From Fistulifera solaris (taxonomy: Eukaryota > Bacillariophyta > Bacillariophyceae > Naviculales > Stauroneidaceae), in contig AP026143.1 of the NCBI GenBank assembly GCA_030295235.1, positions 62,001 through 126,000 of the forward strand: a stretch of DNA of 64,000 nucleotides. The letters are read 5' to 3'. A program made the translations under genes and the position numbers. Positions 1 to 9,665 of the stretch are shown in pieces (position 1 is the stretch's first letter; every line of letters starts with the position of its first letter). The notes beneath the pieces were generated by a model that was given only the letters and a program-made list of their open reading frames with translations, made no database searches and had not been told where the DNA came from.

Positions 1-1264
1 TATCATTCACTAAATAAACAAATTGCACTGTGCGCTCTATGACAAAGAGTACTTATTTTCCTCGTTTTTAGTTTTATACGGAGTAATTATTTACGAAAAA
101 TCTTGAGACTTGAGAGTCAGTCTACAAGCTGTCATTTTTATGCTACCAAAAATCGAGCAATTATTAGGCTACACGCTACAGCACTCACAATGTGCAACCC
201 GGATACAGCTAACGTTTATTCTCGGCGCAAAGAACTTGCAGATTTGCATTCCGCATCCCGCCGCATCACCCATCACCCATCACCCATCACATCACTAGGT
301 ACGTGGAGTACCGTTTACGGCGTACGGAGCCGGTAACGCGCAAGGCTCCCAAAAATAATCTGTAGACTACCTGGTACACTTTTTTGGGTTCTTGCCCGCA
401 CATTAGTTCTACCCGCTGCTGCTCGTTTCTCGCCCGCTTGCCCTTTGTCGGTTGTCCTTTCTGACCTCGACTTCTGGCTTCTGACAATTTCGGGCAGCTT
501 CAACAAGTATCCTTCATCGAAAGGTGCAATGCCAGTGTAGCTCCTAACTACAACGGACTGAGTAGACTCCCACAATAGCTAAACCACAGAAACTAGGCAT
601 GACTGAGATTATCCAGTCGTGTGGTGATGAGCCGTCAACAACAACACGTCCGATAATGAGCAAAATTGAGGCACTTCAGAGCGATATTTGAGCAGAAAGA
701 ATCATCAATGACTTGAATTTCAAATGATTTTGAAAGCTTCTCGAGGGCGATATTAGCAGGTAGCTGCACGGCGGACGCAAGGAGGAACGAGGTCCCCAAA
801 AGTCGAAATTCATGACCTCATGACGACTCATGATTGATGAGAAGTCACGAGAAAAGGTAGCGTGCACTTTTCGTCGATACATCTAATTATAACTGACGAA
901 GTACGGACAGAGCTGTCTCCCGAGCTTCCAGCACGCGCAAAAACGCGGCCATGGCATGGTGGCTTTATTTGCAGATCCGACCCGAAAAAAATTACAGAAT
1001 GACAGTTTCATTCTTACTAATTCGTTGTGCTGTGTTTGACTTGCTCTTCTTCTTTTTTTTATTCCCAAGTCTGAATTATTGAGTATTTCGTCTCATTACG
1101 TATGAACTCGTCCTAAGCATTGTGATTGAGAAGATCATCCTTTGGCAAAAAAATAGTTGGTCGAGATTCGAGAGTATTCTCATTCCTTCCTTTCGAATAT
1201 CCTTTTCTTTTCTTCTTCAAAACAACAACTTCTCAGTTCGCCTGCTAATACAGCAACAAGCAAT
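1..1264. other. Left-edge non-coding stretch
   Basis: No reading frame here has a recognisable domain, a conserved motif or convincing start context. The stretch holds one copy of the near-palindrome TACCTGGTA (368-376) that recurs between genes elsewhere in the window. The last part, with T-rich tracts, is presumably the promoter and leader of the gene starting at 1265. Confidence 0.5.
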
Positions 1265-3245
1265 ATGGAAGGCTTTGATTTTTGTTGCATTGCCTGGAAA
1301 CGACGAACGGGATGGACGCCCTTATTGAGTTCCGTCGTCGTTTCGTCGTTTACCCACTGGGAACCCCGAACGGTGGCCATCATTGGTTCCCAACTCGTGT
1401 ATTTTGAAAATGGTACCGAAGATGGACCGCCGCGAGGATCCATTGATCTTATAAAGGATCAAATTCAATTGCAAGTCATTCCGCCGTCTCCAGAAGACGA
1501 TGGACCGACACCGCATCAATTGCACATTCAAGCCACGAAAGAAAAATCGAAAACGAACAAGAAGGAAGACACGAGCAGCAGTCTTTCGACGCACAAAACA
1601 ACATCATCCCACAATATAGTAGTAGTATGGAAATTCTGTTTCGATCAACAATCCGATTTAATGACATTACTCACCCAAATCCATCAAGTCCTCGAACAAG
1701 GTGGACAATTTGCCAGCAAATCCACCGAACGCTTCGAACACGATTTTCACGCCGCCGATCACATTTATCGGTGGGAAATGATTGTCGTACCGCCCGTCAT
1801 TTATCCCATACAAATTCATGGCATTGTCTTGGAAGCGGGACGGAATTGTGTAGTCGTGGCGGATTTTGGTCTCACGGGATATTCGCGACAACAGGGGAAT
1901 GAATTTCATCACGTCGATGATACGCACAGTATGACGGAAGCGGTCTTGGCGGCCTTCAAAAAGTTACGACCAACGCAACAGGATCAACGATTGCATATAT
2001 TGACTTTGATTGATCCGAAAGAAATTCGGAAATGGACGAAAGCGGGGTACGATCAGGATAGTTTCTTGTATCAAGCGAAACATCATGCGAAAGCCTTTGA
2101 AAAAGTATCGAGTTGGTTTGGGAAAATGCGCATCAACAAGAGTAGTCATCACAATGATGACAGTCAAAGTAGTTATACGGAAACATCCTATGAGGGAGAT
2201 CATCCCGTGGTCAAGATTACGGATACAGCAGAATCATCACCGAAATCACATTATAAAACGAAACAAGCCAATCAAGTACTGCCACAATCGGATCCTCCGG
2301 AAATTGTGTTAGAACGGGCGCACTTTTGTTGGAGCACATGAATGTACTGCCACCGTATCATGTCTTTTATTCCAACAGTGAATGCATTGCCGTGTGGTGC
2401 AAAACGGGTCGGTGGTCGACCTTGCAAACGGCGGTCTTTTGAGTACGAATTCCGTCGGGGCCGCCAAGTCGAGTACCTTGGCGACCTTGGGAGTGGCGGC
2501 GGCGAATCCGCTCTTGGCGCCGGTGGTGGCGTTGGGGGGATTGATTTGGATCACGGCGCCCATGTATATATTGAAAAAGTCGCGCGAACAGTGGCAACTC
2601 ATTACAGAGTACATGACGGATGTGTTTTGGTCGGCAGCGTCAGCGAAAGTATTTGTAGCGGCGATTCAACATTGGAGTGGTTTGGTACAAAAAGATGAAC
2701 ACGGAAATATTGTGGCGGTAGAGAAACATGTGTTGATGATGCGACGTCGACAACAACTTGAACGAGAAAGGAAGAAAGTCGAGAGTGAACGAGCACAGCA
2801 AGAGGATGAAAGTGACGGTATCGATTTATCGCATGCGGAGGAACTGCCCCAGCTGGACAGTGATGCCGAGGAAGACATAATAGATGAAATCCATGGTCCT
2901 CTAGCTCCGCCGCCCATGTCGGCACCACCCCCGCCACCTTTGGAAGATGAAATTACGCAAAAAGAAGTTGACTCGATTTTATCGTCCGCCGATGCCGACT
3001 ACATGGCTGCATTAACGGATGAGAAAGGAAGGACAGCTGCAGTTTTTATGAAGGCAAACGACATGCCACGCATAGAATCGGAATCGATTTCCACTACAAA
3101 CACAGATGGCGAGGCCGTTTACTCAAACGGAGCCACGGACAAACAAGCGATTGAAGGTCTTCCACTTGACGGCGACGAACCTGTCGATCCGCCCGCAGAC
3201 ACACAAGAGACCCCATCTACCGACTACGAAGCGAAGGAGTCATGA
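1265..3245 (+). CDS. PH domain - LRAT/NC-domain fusion protein, two frame breaks
   Basis: The N-terminal ~110 residues look like a pleckstrin-homology domain (WKRR near the start, then RTVAIIGSQLVYFE, ending in KFCFDQQSDLMTLL). An LRAT/NC (NlpC/P60-like acyltransferase) domain follows: DHIYRW, the His of QIHGIVLEAG, and the Cys of YSNSECIAVW are the expected catalytic positions. A hydrophobic Ala/Leu-rich stretch (about 2455-2560) comes next, as in plant NC proteins, then a charged coiled coil (RRRQQLERERKK) and an acidic, Pro-rich tail. The frame is broken twice, in T4 runs at 2324-2327 and 2437-2440; one extra T at each restores continuous homology through the catalytic Cys. The start at 1265 is chosen because an upstream ATG at 1157 adds only low-complexity leader. 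LRAT family members are thiol acyltransferases or phospholipases acting on lipids, so a membrane lipid role is inferred. Family confident, substrate unknown. Confidence 0.75.
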
Positions 3246-3454
3246 TAAGCTTAGGGTTCAAAACCGTCCGTCTATGTATTCTTTGTGCATGTTTTCGTGT
3301 TTTTCCTCGATTTGACTTCGTATCCGCAACCGTCCTTCGAATCGGCCGTCTGCGTTGTCATAATGGGCTGGTCGATCCACTCCTGTGGTTCGGCTGGCTG
3401 GATTTCTTCTTGATCCTCGCCACCACAGGAACGTGGAGAAATTTACTTGCCGAG

Positions 3455-3883
3455 TCACTTTCCGTAGACTTGGTCGGCGACAAAGGGACGACGTTGAAGA
3501 CTTTCTCGACACACTTTCAAGACGTCCTCGTTCACTGTCTCTGTTGGCCCAATGAGCGACAACAATACAGGTAGTAGCATTAGTCCATGGAGCATTCCCA
3601 AGGTCACCAATCCAACGAACATGACAAAGACGGTTCTCATCAAAATGTTGTTGGACAAAGCGAGCGGCAAAATCCCCAAAAATGTGGTCGTACCACCCAA
3701 CAAGATACTTTCGCCCATCGTCGTCAACATGTCGACAGTCTTGGCATGTCGCGTTTTCTCAGTAGACTCATAATAATAATGCAGCAAGACATGGATAATG
3801 TAGTCGATGAGCAAGCCAATCGACATGACCATCGTGACGTAGCTGACCGGATTGATGGTTAGGCCCGCCCATTGCTCCTCGAG
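3455..3883 (-). pseudogene. C-terminal remnant of a Patched/NPC1-like RND membrane protein
   Basis: About 143 codons are open on the minus strand, closed upstream by a TGA at 3884-3886. They match the last transmembrane bundle of Patched/NPC1-family proteins: a segment around VMSIGLLIDYIIHVLLHYY, then MGESILLGGTTTFLGILPLA, then GMLHGLMLLPVLLSLIGP, the typical C-terminal signature. Full family members are 800-1300 residues with a sterol-sensing domain; none of that lies between here and the next gene, whose stop is at 4241. The fragment is therefore a 5'-truncated remnant, or the terminal exon of a gene whose other exons I cannot find within 360 bp. It ends with its own stop codon (TGA). Confidence 0.65.
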
Positions 3884-4240
3884 TCACATTTTTAGGTTTC
3901 GCCTCGGAGAAAGTGGAACCCAGTGAAGCAACTTTTAAACGACTGGTTGCGATCCAAACTATGTGGAATGTGGATCAAAACCAATGGCATACGCTTTTCT
4001 GCAAAGAATTTAGATCCATGAAATAGGAAAGGACGAATGGTGTAATACGTGGCGACACTGCTCATGGCGACCTTTTAAGCGATTTCGTTTCCCCTGTAGC
4101 ATTTTCTCTTTCAATAGCGACAAAAGATTCCATTTAAAACATATTATAGAGAGTATTAAACTACGTGTAAGCATTCATGATTCAGTTGTGTGTATCATGA
4201 ATGAATTGCGTCGTATTAACATGTTTATTACCATATTTTT
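3884..4240. other. Intergenic stretch, no feature recognised
   Basis: It lies between the RND remnant and the 3' end of the PLP enzyme gene. A 58-codon minus-strand frame starting near 4054 has no recognisable similarity. The stretch holds AT-rich sequence compatible with two terminator/polyadenylation regions. No other feature is seen. Confidence 0.4.
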
Positions 4241-5971
4241 TTATTGAAGTACGTTTGATACCTTCACTCGCGGATACAATTGACTCGTCGCAAACGCTTG
4301 ATCCCATTTGTCTCGCAATACATCAAACGGTTCCAATCCCACACTACAGCGCAACAAATTCGGTGGCACATGATATTGCGTCGCAAATTCCAATTCATGA
4401 TAATGCGCCAATAAGGTATACGGACACACCAAAGTAAAGTTCGTTCCCAACGACGGGCCCTTGGCCACATCCAATGCATCAAAGAACGTTCGTTGACACA
4501 TGTGAGACGACAACATCATGGAGAACAATCCACCATTCGCGTGTTCGGACGATCGCAATTGTTGATAATGCGGCGAAACATCGGGTGCATAAATTGTTTG
4601 GACCGCCGGATGTTGTCGCAAATATTCCGTCAAGGCTCCGGCCGTGGCATTGATTTGTTCATTGCGCTGCACAAAATCTTGCGCATTTTGTGAAATCGCG
4701 TACGCATCCGCTACAAAAAGGTCGTCATTCGAGTGATGTTGTTGCAGATCCTGTTGCATCCATTGACCTTGTGCGGTATTTGGATTGCAGACAATGCTTC
4801 CCGCCATGGCATCCCCCCGTCCACTGACCAATTTTGTCAAACTAGTACACACGGCATCGGCCAAACCCGTCTGCAACAAATCGACATTCAAAAAGTTGGC
4901 AATCGTATCATCCATAATGAGACAGAAATGGTATTCATTTGCCAATTCTCGCAGTGCGTACACATCGGGACACTGCAAGAGCGGATTGGATGGCACTTCG
5001 GTCAACAAAGCCGCCACTTGCGATCCGTGTTGGGACAAATACTGCCGCAAGCTTTGCAAATCAGCCGCATTCCCGTAGCCAAAGAATTCGGTACCAGCGG
5101 GACATAGTTCCGGTCGCGAACACAATTTCAGGGTATCCAAATACGGAAATCCGTACACAATGGATCGCCCGTTGGTCTGTTTGCATTGTTGCGCATAACG
5201 CCGTGCCGAACGGAGGGAATGATAAATACTGGACATGCCACTGGGTGTCAAAAAGATGTGATCGGTAGGAACTTGGGTCCATTGCGACAATTGTTGTTGC
5301 AGAATCGTATGAGGAGTAATCGTAGGACACGATGCCGCGTGATGCTGTGATCCACACGACGTGACTTTTTTGCGCAACGAAATACCGAGATCGTGTAACG
5401 CCCGTTCGGCGCGACGACTACTGACGACTTCTCCCGTATGTTGCCAATATGCTTTGGCTTCCATCCCCCAAGCCGTTTGTGCTGGAAATAAAACGGCATG
5501 AATGTTTTGGGCACCCACGGACACGACTTGAATGTTTGTTGTCGTAGTTGTTGTCGTAGTAAGTATATCCTCCAAAGAACCACCAATCCACGCATTATCG
5601 GCCACAGCTTTTCCTTCCAACGCTTGTTGCAAGAACGCTTGACATCGTTTGGCGGCTGCCGCACTCGGCAGTACCAAACAATCCATCTGGGAATGTTGCT
5701 GCACGACAACATCCATGAGTTGCAAGACGTACGGATGATAGACAAATCGTGGATAACCACATTTCATTTGCAGGGTAACAGAAGGATCTCCTTCTTCGTA
5801 GCCCACGACACTCCCCCACGTCGGTAAACTGACACTGCAGGCATGTTCATCGGTGGGTAAGGGCGTACCGAGCGGTTGACTGGTCGCTGGTAGCTGTGAC
5901 GAGAAGTACCGTGCGATCGGATAACGCAGTCTTCGTTGTAATAATCGGGGTAACAGGCGAGTGACTGTCAT
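4241..5971 (-). CDS. Cystathionine gamma-synthase-like PLP enzyme
   Basis: This is a 576-residue protein of the Cys/Met-metabolism PLP-enzyme fold. The C-terminal ~330 residues carry the family landmarks: a PLP-phosphate region around TPSGMSSIYHSLR, the Asp of MDDTIANF, and the PLP-lysine context TSLTKLVSGRGDAMAGS, which resembles fungal cystathionine gamma-synthases (STR2 type) more than bacterial MetB. The N-terminus is Arg-rich and lacks acidic residues for ~20 residues (MTVTRLLPRLLQRR), which would suit a mitochondrial presequence. The extra ~190-residue N-terminal domain is also typical of the fungal-type enzymes. The expected role is joining cysteine to an activated homoserine in the transsulfuration/methionine route. 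The frame is intact over the full length. A related lyase of the same fold cannot be excluded. Confidence 0.8.
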   Translation of the reverse strand: MTVTRLLPRLLQRRLRYPIARYFSSQLPATSQPLGTPLPTDEHACSVSLPTWGSVVGYEEGDPSVTLQMKCGYPRFVYHPYVLQLMDVVVQQHSQMDCLVLPSAAAAKRCQAFLQQALEGKAVADNAWIGGSLEDILTTTTTTTTNIQVVSVGAQNIHAVLFPAQTAWGMEAKAYWQHTGEVVSSRRAERALHDLGISLRKKVTSCGSQHHAASCPTITPHTILQQQLSQWTQVPTDHIFLTPSGMSSIYHSLRSARRYAQQCKQTNGRSIVYGFPYLDTLKLCSRPELCPAGTEFFGYGNAADLQSLRQYLSQHGSQVAALLTEVPSNPLLQCPDVYALRELANEYHFCLIMDDTIANFLNVDLLQTGLADAVCTSLTKLVSGRGDAMAGSIVCNPNTAQGQWMQQDLQQHHSNDDLFVADAYAISQNAQDFVQRNEQINATAGALTEYLRQHPAVQTIYAPDVSPHYQQLRSSEHANGGLFSMMLSSHMCQRTFFDALDVAKGPSLGTNFTLVCPYTLLAHYHELEFATQYHVPPNLLRCSVGLEPFDVLRDKWDQAFATSQLYPRVKVSNVLQ

Positions 5972-6494
5972 GATACTGTAAGTATTGCTGTGTGTGGCGC
6001 GCGGGTGTTGCCGATCGGTCGATCGTGAGCTTCAGTAGAAAATGAAACGATCGCTTTTCTCACTGAACCTCTAGGTTCGTAGTAACAGTGATATCGAGTA
6101 TAGACTTATTTTTTTATCCAACTTGACTCTAAAGTATTTTGGAGGATATATTGCAACGAAGACACCTCTCGCTCGTCGGCTACCAGGTATCGTCGCGACG
6201 ATGGATTATTGTGTGCTTGGAAAAAATGGCGCGCCTTTTTCCGACGCACGCGAAAGGGTGGGCAGACAGACCATGCACGCGTGTCTGAGAAAGTCATATA
6301 AAGACTCGTACCGGTTCTGAGGACGATCGCTCCCTAAAGGATGATGCCAAAAATTTGCCCGCTTTTATTTATCGGCATCACGCATTTTTTTCTTTTTCCA
6401 TTCATTCGCTATTCGTCATTCATTCATTCATTGCTTCCTCTGCAATATTTCTCAGGTGCGCTTTAATCCTCAATATCACAACATCACCACTACT
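5972..6494. promoter_or_regulatory. Divergent promoter region (PLP enzyme / EamA transporter)
   Basis: This 523-bp gap separates two divergent genes. It contains TACCAGGTA at 6181-6189 and the 8-bp palindrome GGCGCGCC at 6228-6235 inside the longer ATGGCGCGCC, both of which recur in other promoter gaps of the window. Function is inferred from position and recurrence only. Confidence 0.45.
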
Positions 6495-7491
6495 ATGCAG
6501 CAGCAAGAAGAATGCAAAGACGAAGAGACGCCTTTGTTGTTATCACCTACAACATCAACTCCCATCCAACACCATCATTCATGGGACGGCCGCGGATGGT
6601 TGTTGGGCGTCGCTTTTGTACGGCACACTCAATGTCACTTTGCGCAGCATTTATGCGCAACCACATCCTCCGTCGGCCGCGGCCTTGAGTACCAGTCGTG
6701 GTTGGTTGGCCGTCCTGTGTTTTCTGCCTTTGCTCTGGAGACGACAAAGACTCACACCACGGCGCCGCAACATCGGCAGGCCCTGGAATTGGCGGTATGG
6801 AATTTCGGAGCACAAGGATTGGCGAATATTGGTTTATTGACGGTTCCTTCGGCACGAGCGGCCTTTTGACACAAACCAGTGTGGTATGGACTCCCTTTTG
6901 TCGTGTCTGGTCCACCCAGACCACCGTCCCCAACGGCACCATTGGTGGGCTTCCTTGGTGTGTTTGTGCGGTTTGGGACTTTTGTCGTTGAGTCATGAGA
7001 CTCCTACTACTAGCCACAATCACAACAGTCATGCCTACGGACATGTACTCTTGTTACTGGCCGCCGGTTGTTGGTCCATGTACATTGTTCGATTGTCCAT
7101 CTTGTCGGTCGGACACGAGGAAGTCTCCTTGCAAGCCTGTAAAAATGTTTATTTGGCCACATTGTACAGTCTATGGTGGCTCCTGCAATCCGTATGGGAA
7201 AAGACAACAGCAACTCCTCCTTCGGATGTTACTTCTTCTTGGTATTCGCATCCCATCCTTTGGTGTCTATTGTTGTACAGTGCCCTCGGACCCGGCACTG
7301 TCGCGGATATTGGACAACAACACGGTCAATCTTTACTCAAAGACGCGACCGAATCGAATGTGTGGTTGAGTTTGGAACCCGTGTTCACGGCGATGTTGGG
7401 TTATTTTTTGTTGAAAGAACCCTTGTCGTGGGCGGAAGTGGGGGGAGGCGCATTAGTCGTGAGTGCGGCACTCTGGTCGAGTGTTGTATAG
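6495..7491 (+). CDS. EamA/DMT-family membrane transporter, several frame breaks
   Basis: Read piecewise, this is a ~330-residue multi-pass drug/metabolite transporter-superfamily protein. Segments in order: a Gln/Glu/Pro-rich cytosolic N-terminus; a first helix ending in YGTLNVTLRSIYA; a helix around GWLAVLCFLPLLW; ALELAVWNFGAQGLANIGLLT; the typical RAAFLTQTSVVWTP; a long second half with YGHVLLLLAAGCWSMYIVRLS; and a C-terminal EamA repeat with NVWLSLEPVFTAMLGYFLLKEPLSW, which is diagnostic (E-P-V, then KEP). The frame changes four times: in T4 runs at 6614-6617, 6864-6867 and 6896-6899, and once near 6760-6780. This is the most broken gene in the window, but homology continues across every break, so sequence error is likelier than decay. 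Substrate unknown. Confidence 0.75.
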
Positions 7492-7617
7492 TACTGTAGA
7501 AAGGATGTGCATTCCGAAAACGAATGTGATTCATAATGACTTCCCGTCGTTGTAATTTCAAACCGTACTATTGTTATTGGAAGAAGAAGGATGACTTCTT
7601 CAATCTGTTTTTACTAC

Positions 7618-8055
7618 TTAGACGACGACCGATTCTCCGACGTGTTTGTACGTGACACTGGAAAGAGCTCCACCACTCGCCTTAAAATCGGCCCACGCTT
7701 GATAATGCGATTGTTGTTTGTGATATTCAATCGCCGCGGCGTCGGCATAGAGCTCATAAAAGATGAATTTGTTTGGCTCGGTAGGATCGCGCAACACATC
7801 GAAGCGATGACATCCAGGTTCTTGACGCGATTGCTCCGCATTGTTTTGAATCAAGGGAATAAATTCGTCCAAACGGGCTGGATCAATTTCGGCATGAACG
7901 ACAATCGCCCATGGCTTGGTGGTTGTAGTAGTACTCATGTGCAATCGAGTGGTGGTTGCTAGACGCGAAGAAGAAGGCACCACAAAGGCACGAGCTTGCA
8001 ATAATGTGGTGGTCGTCAAATACGTCACCAATGGTTTTCTCCAAGAAACGAACAT
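7618..8055 (-). CDS. Plastid-targeted ABM-domain (antibiotic biosynthesis monooxygenase-like) protein
   Basis: The 145-residue protein has an N-terminal hydrophobic signal-like stretch, then QARAF|VVPSSS, which fits the diatom plastid bipartite presequence (cleavage just before Phe, then a Ser/Thr/Arg-rich transit part). Mature residues from about 48 onward form an ABM/YgiN-like ferredoxin-like barrel: WAIVVHAEID, NNAEQSRQEPGCHRFDVLRD, FIFYELYADAAAIEYH, and a C-terminal beta strand. Proteins of this fold are small dimeric quinol or heme-type oxygenases or aldehyde-adduct detoxifiers. The catalytic role here is not determinable. It is divergently arranged with the protease gene at 8373. Confidence 0.75.
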   Translation of the reverse strand: MFVSWRKPLVTYLTTTTLLQARAFVVPSSSRLATTTRLHMSTTTTTKPWAIVVHAEIDPARLDEFIPLIQNNAEQSRQEPGCHRFDVLRDPTEPNKFIFYELYADAAAIEYHKQQSHYQAWADFKASGGALSSVTYKHVGESVVV

Positions 8056-8372
8056 TCCTTTCTTCCGCTCTCTTTCTCAGTGCGAAGAACAAGCAGAGTG
8101 CAAGGAGAAGAATCAATGAAAGACTAGTCTAATGATGACACCAGTAAAGATTGCAATATGAATGCGAAAAACGCTCGCGTTCTCCAAAGGGCCGGGTGAC
8201 GGACGGACCTCAATAACGAACCCGGATGTAGGATCATTCGCTGAATGTGACGTCACGCAAACCTGCCAACAAAAAGCTCTTTATTTTCTGCTTTTCATTC
8301 GTTTGCTGTTACCTTATAGCTGTTAACTCTTCCTTTCTTTTTATCTTTTTTTTTTTCTGTAATTCTATTAGG
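8056..8372. promoter_or_regulatory. Divergent promoter with a CRE-type TGACGTCA site
   Basis: The gap between the ABM-domain gene and the OMA1-like gene holds the perfect palindrome TGACGTCA (8248-8255), the bZIP/CRE core, followed by a T-rich tract (8334-8356) just before the ATG at 8373. TGACGT elements are known CO2/cAMP-responsive sites in Phaeodactylum promoters. Function here is inferred. Confidence 0.45.
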
Positions 8373-9572
8373 ATGCTGTCTTCCTCGCCGTGTCTACGAC
8401 GGCGCTGGATGACACAGAAGCGATTATTATTCTTGTCTTCAATGACGCCCCCAACAACGACTCTAGTCCATACCAATCCGCGTACAAGAGTCAATTGGCA
8501 TCGCTGGGGACGGGTGTTGCGGTATACTCGGATTCCTGTGTTAGTGGTGAGTGTGTACGGGATTGGTTATCAACAAGGGATTATGGATACGACACGGACG
8601 CCCCTCGCGATGCAACAAGGTTTGTTGTTGACGATATTGAAATCCGTCGGTGTCACACACGAACAGCACGTACAAATCTTGGATTCATCATCTTCGTCTT
8701 CGTCCTCCAAACCAGCAACACCGGAACAACGCATGGTCATGGCTGTCGGACAGCAAATTGTCCAAGCGGCACGGGTGTATGTGCAAGAACAATTGCAACA
8801 CGCGTTGCAACAAGCGGCGCGCGATCCTACGGCAGAAATGCCCAGTGACATGACTTCCCAACAACAATTGGAGTATTTCATGACGCAATCGAAATATGCG
8901 GAAACAATTCAATTGTGGTATCAGGCGCAATTGCGTTTGAATGGAGAATCATCGGATCATCCATCGCCGTGGTCGTATGTTTGGATTCAACACTCGAACA
9001 TACCCAATGCCTTTGTCACGGAAATTTTGCCGCGACGACTCTTTATCACGAAAGCCATGGGACAGATTGCCACGACACCCGACGAATGGGCGGTCGTATT
9101 GGGACACGAAATCAGTCACTTGATTTTGGGACACAACAGTCAAACGAATCAATTGGAAGTCTTTTTGAAAACCGTCGAAGTCTTGTTGTTGAGTATGGAT
9201 CCGACCGAAGGAGTGATGACGCTCTTTGTGGTGGGAGCCTTGGCGGCGGTTCATCGCGGATTGGCGGCGGCGTATTCCCGAGAACACGAACGACAAGCCG
9301 ATGAATTAGGTCTAACACTAGCGGCGCGGGCTTGTTTTGATACTGCCCGAGGGGTCGAAGTCATGCACAAGATGCATCAACATTCGGTCAGTGCGGCGCC
9401 TTCCACAATGCAAAGTAGTACCATTTCGCTGTGGGATACTCATCCGCCGAGTTTGGAACGCTATCAACAATTGCAAAGGGCGAGTCAAACGGAACATGCG
9501 GCACGGTATACACATTGTCACACCATCACGCAACGTTTCTTACGGGCGATTACCCGAAATCCGGTCGAGTAG
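8373..9572 (+). CDS. OMA1-like M48 metallopeptidase, mitochondrial
   Basis: This ~399-residue protein starts at the ATG after the T-rich leader; an in-frame extension to 8247 exists but is low-complexity. The N-terminus is Arg-rich without acids (CLRRRWMTQKRLLFL), consistent with mitochondrial import, and is followed by one hydrophobic segment (YTRIPVLVVSVYGIGY). The M48 zinc site is GHEISHLILGH, with the third ligand in REHERQADELG about 60 residues later. A Pro-containing loop before the C-terminus (WDTHPPSLERYQQL) is typical of the family. OMA1 cleaves inner-membrane proteins under mitochondrial stress. The length and single membrane segment fit OMA1 better than Ste24. Poly-Ser run near residue 110. 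Confidence 0.8.
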   Translation: MLSSSPCLRRRWMTQKRLLFLSSMTPPTTTLVHTNPRTRVNWHRWGRVLRYTRIPVLVVSVYGIGYQQGIMDTTRTPLAMQQGLLLTILKSVGVTHEQHVQILDSSSSSSSSKPATPEQRMVMAVGQQIVQAARVYVQEQLQHALQQAARDPTAEMPSDMTSQQQLEYFMTQSKYAETIQLWYQAQLRLNGESSDHPSPWSYVWIQHSNIPNAFVTEILPRRLFITKAMGQIATTPDEWAVVLGHEISHLILGHNSQTNQLEVFLKTVEVLLLSMDPTEGVMTLFVVGALAAVHRGLAAAYSREHERQADELGLTLAARACFDTARGVEVMHKMHQHSVSAAPSTMQSSTISLWDTHPPSLERYQQLQRASQTEHAARYTHCHTITQRFLRAITRNPVE

Positions 9573-9665
9573 TATACAATGCAAACGGAAATTCCAGTAA
9601 CGCTCATATATATGGTAAAAAACATAATGGTACAGCCCTATTACTCGCTCAATGCTCTAAAAAAA

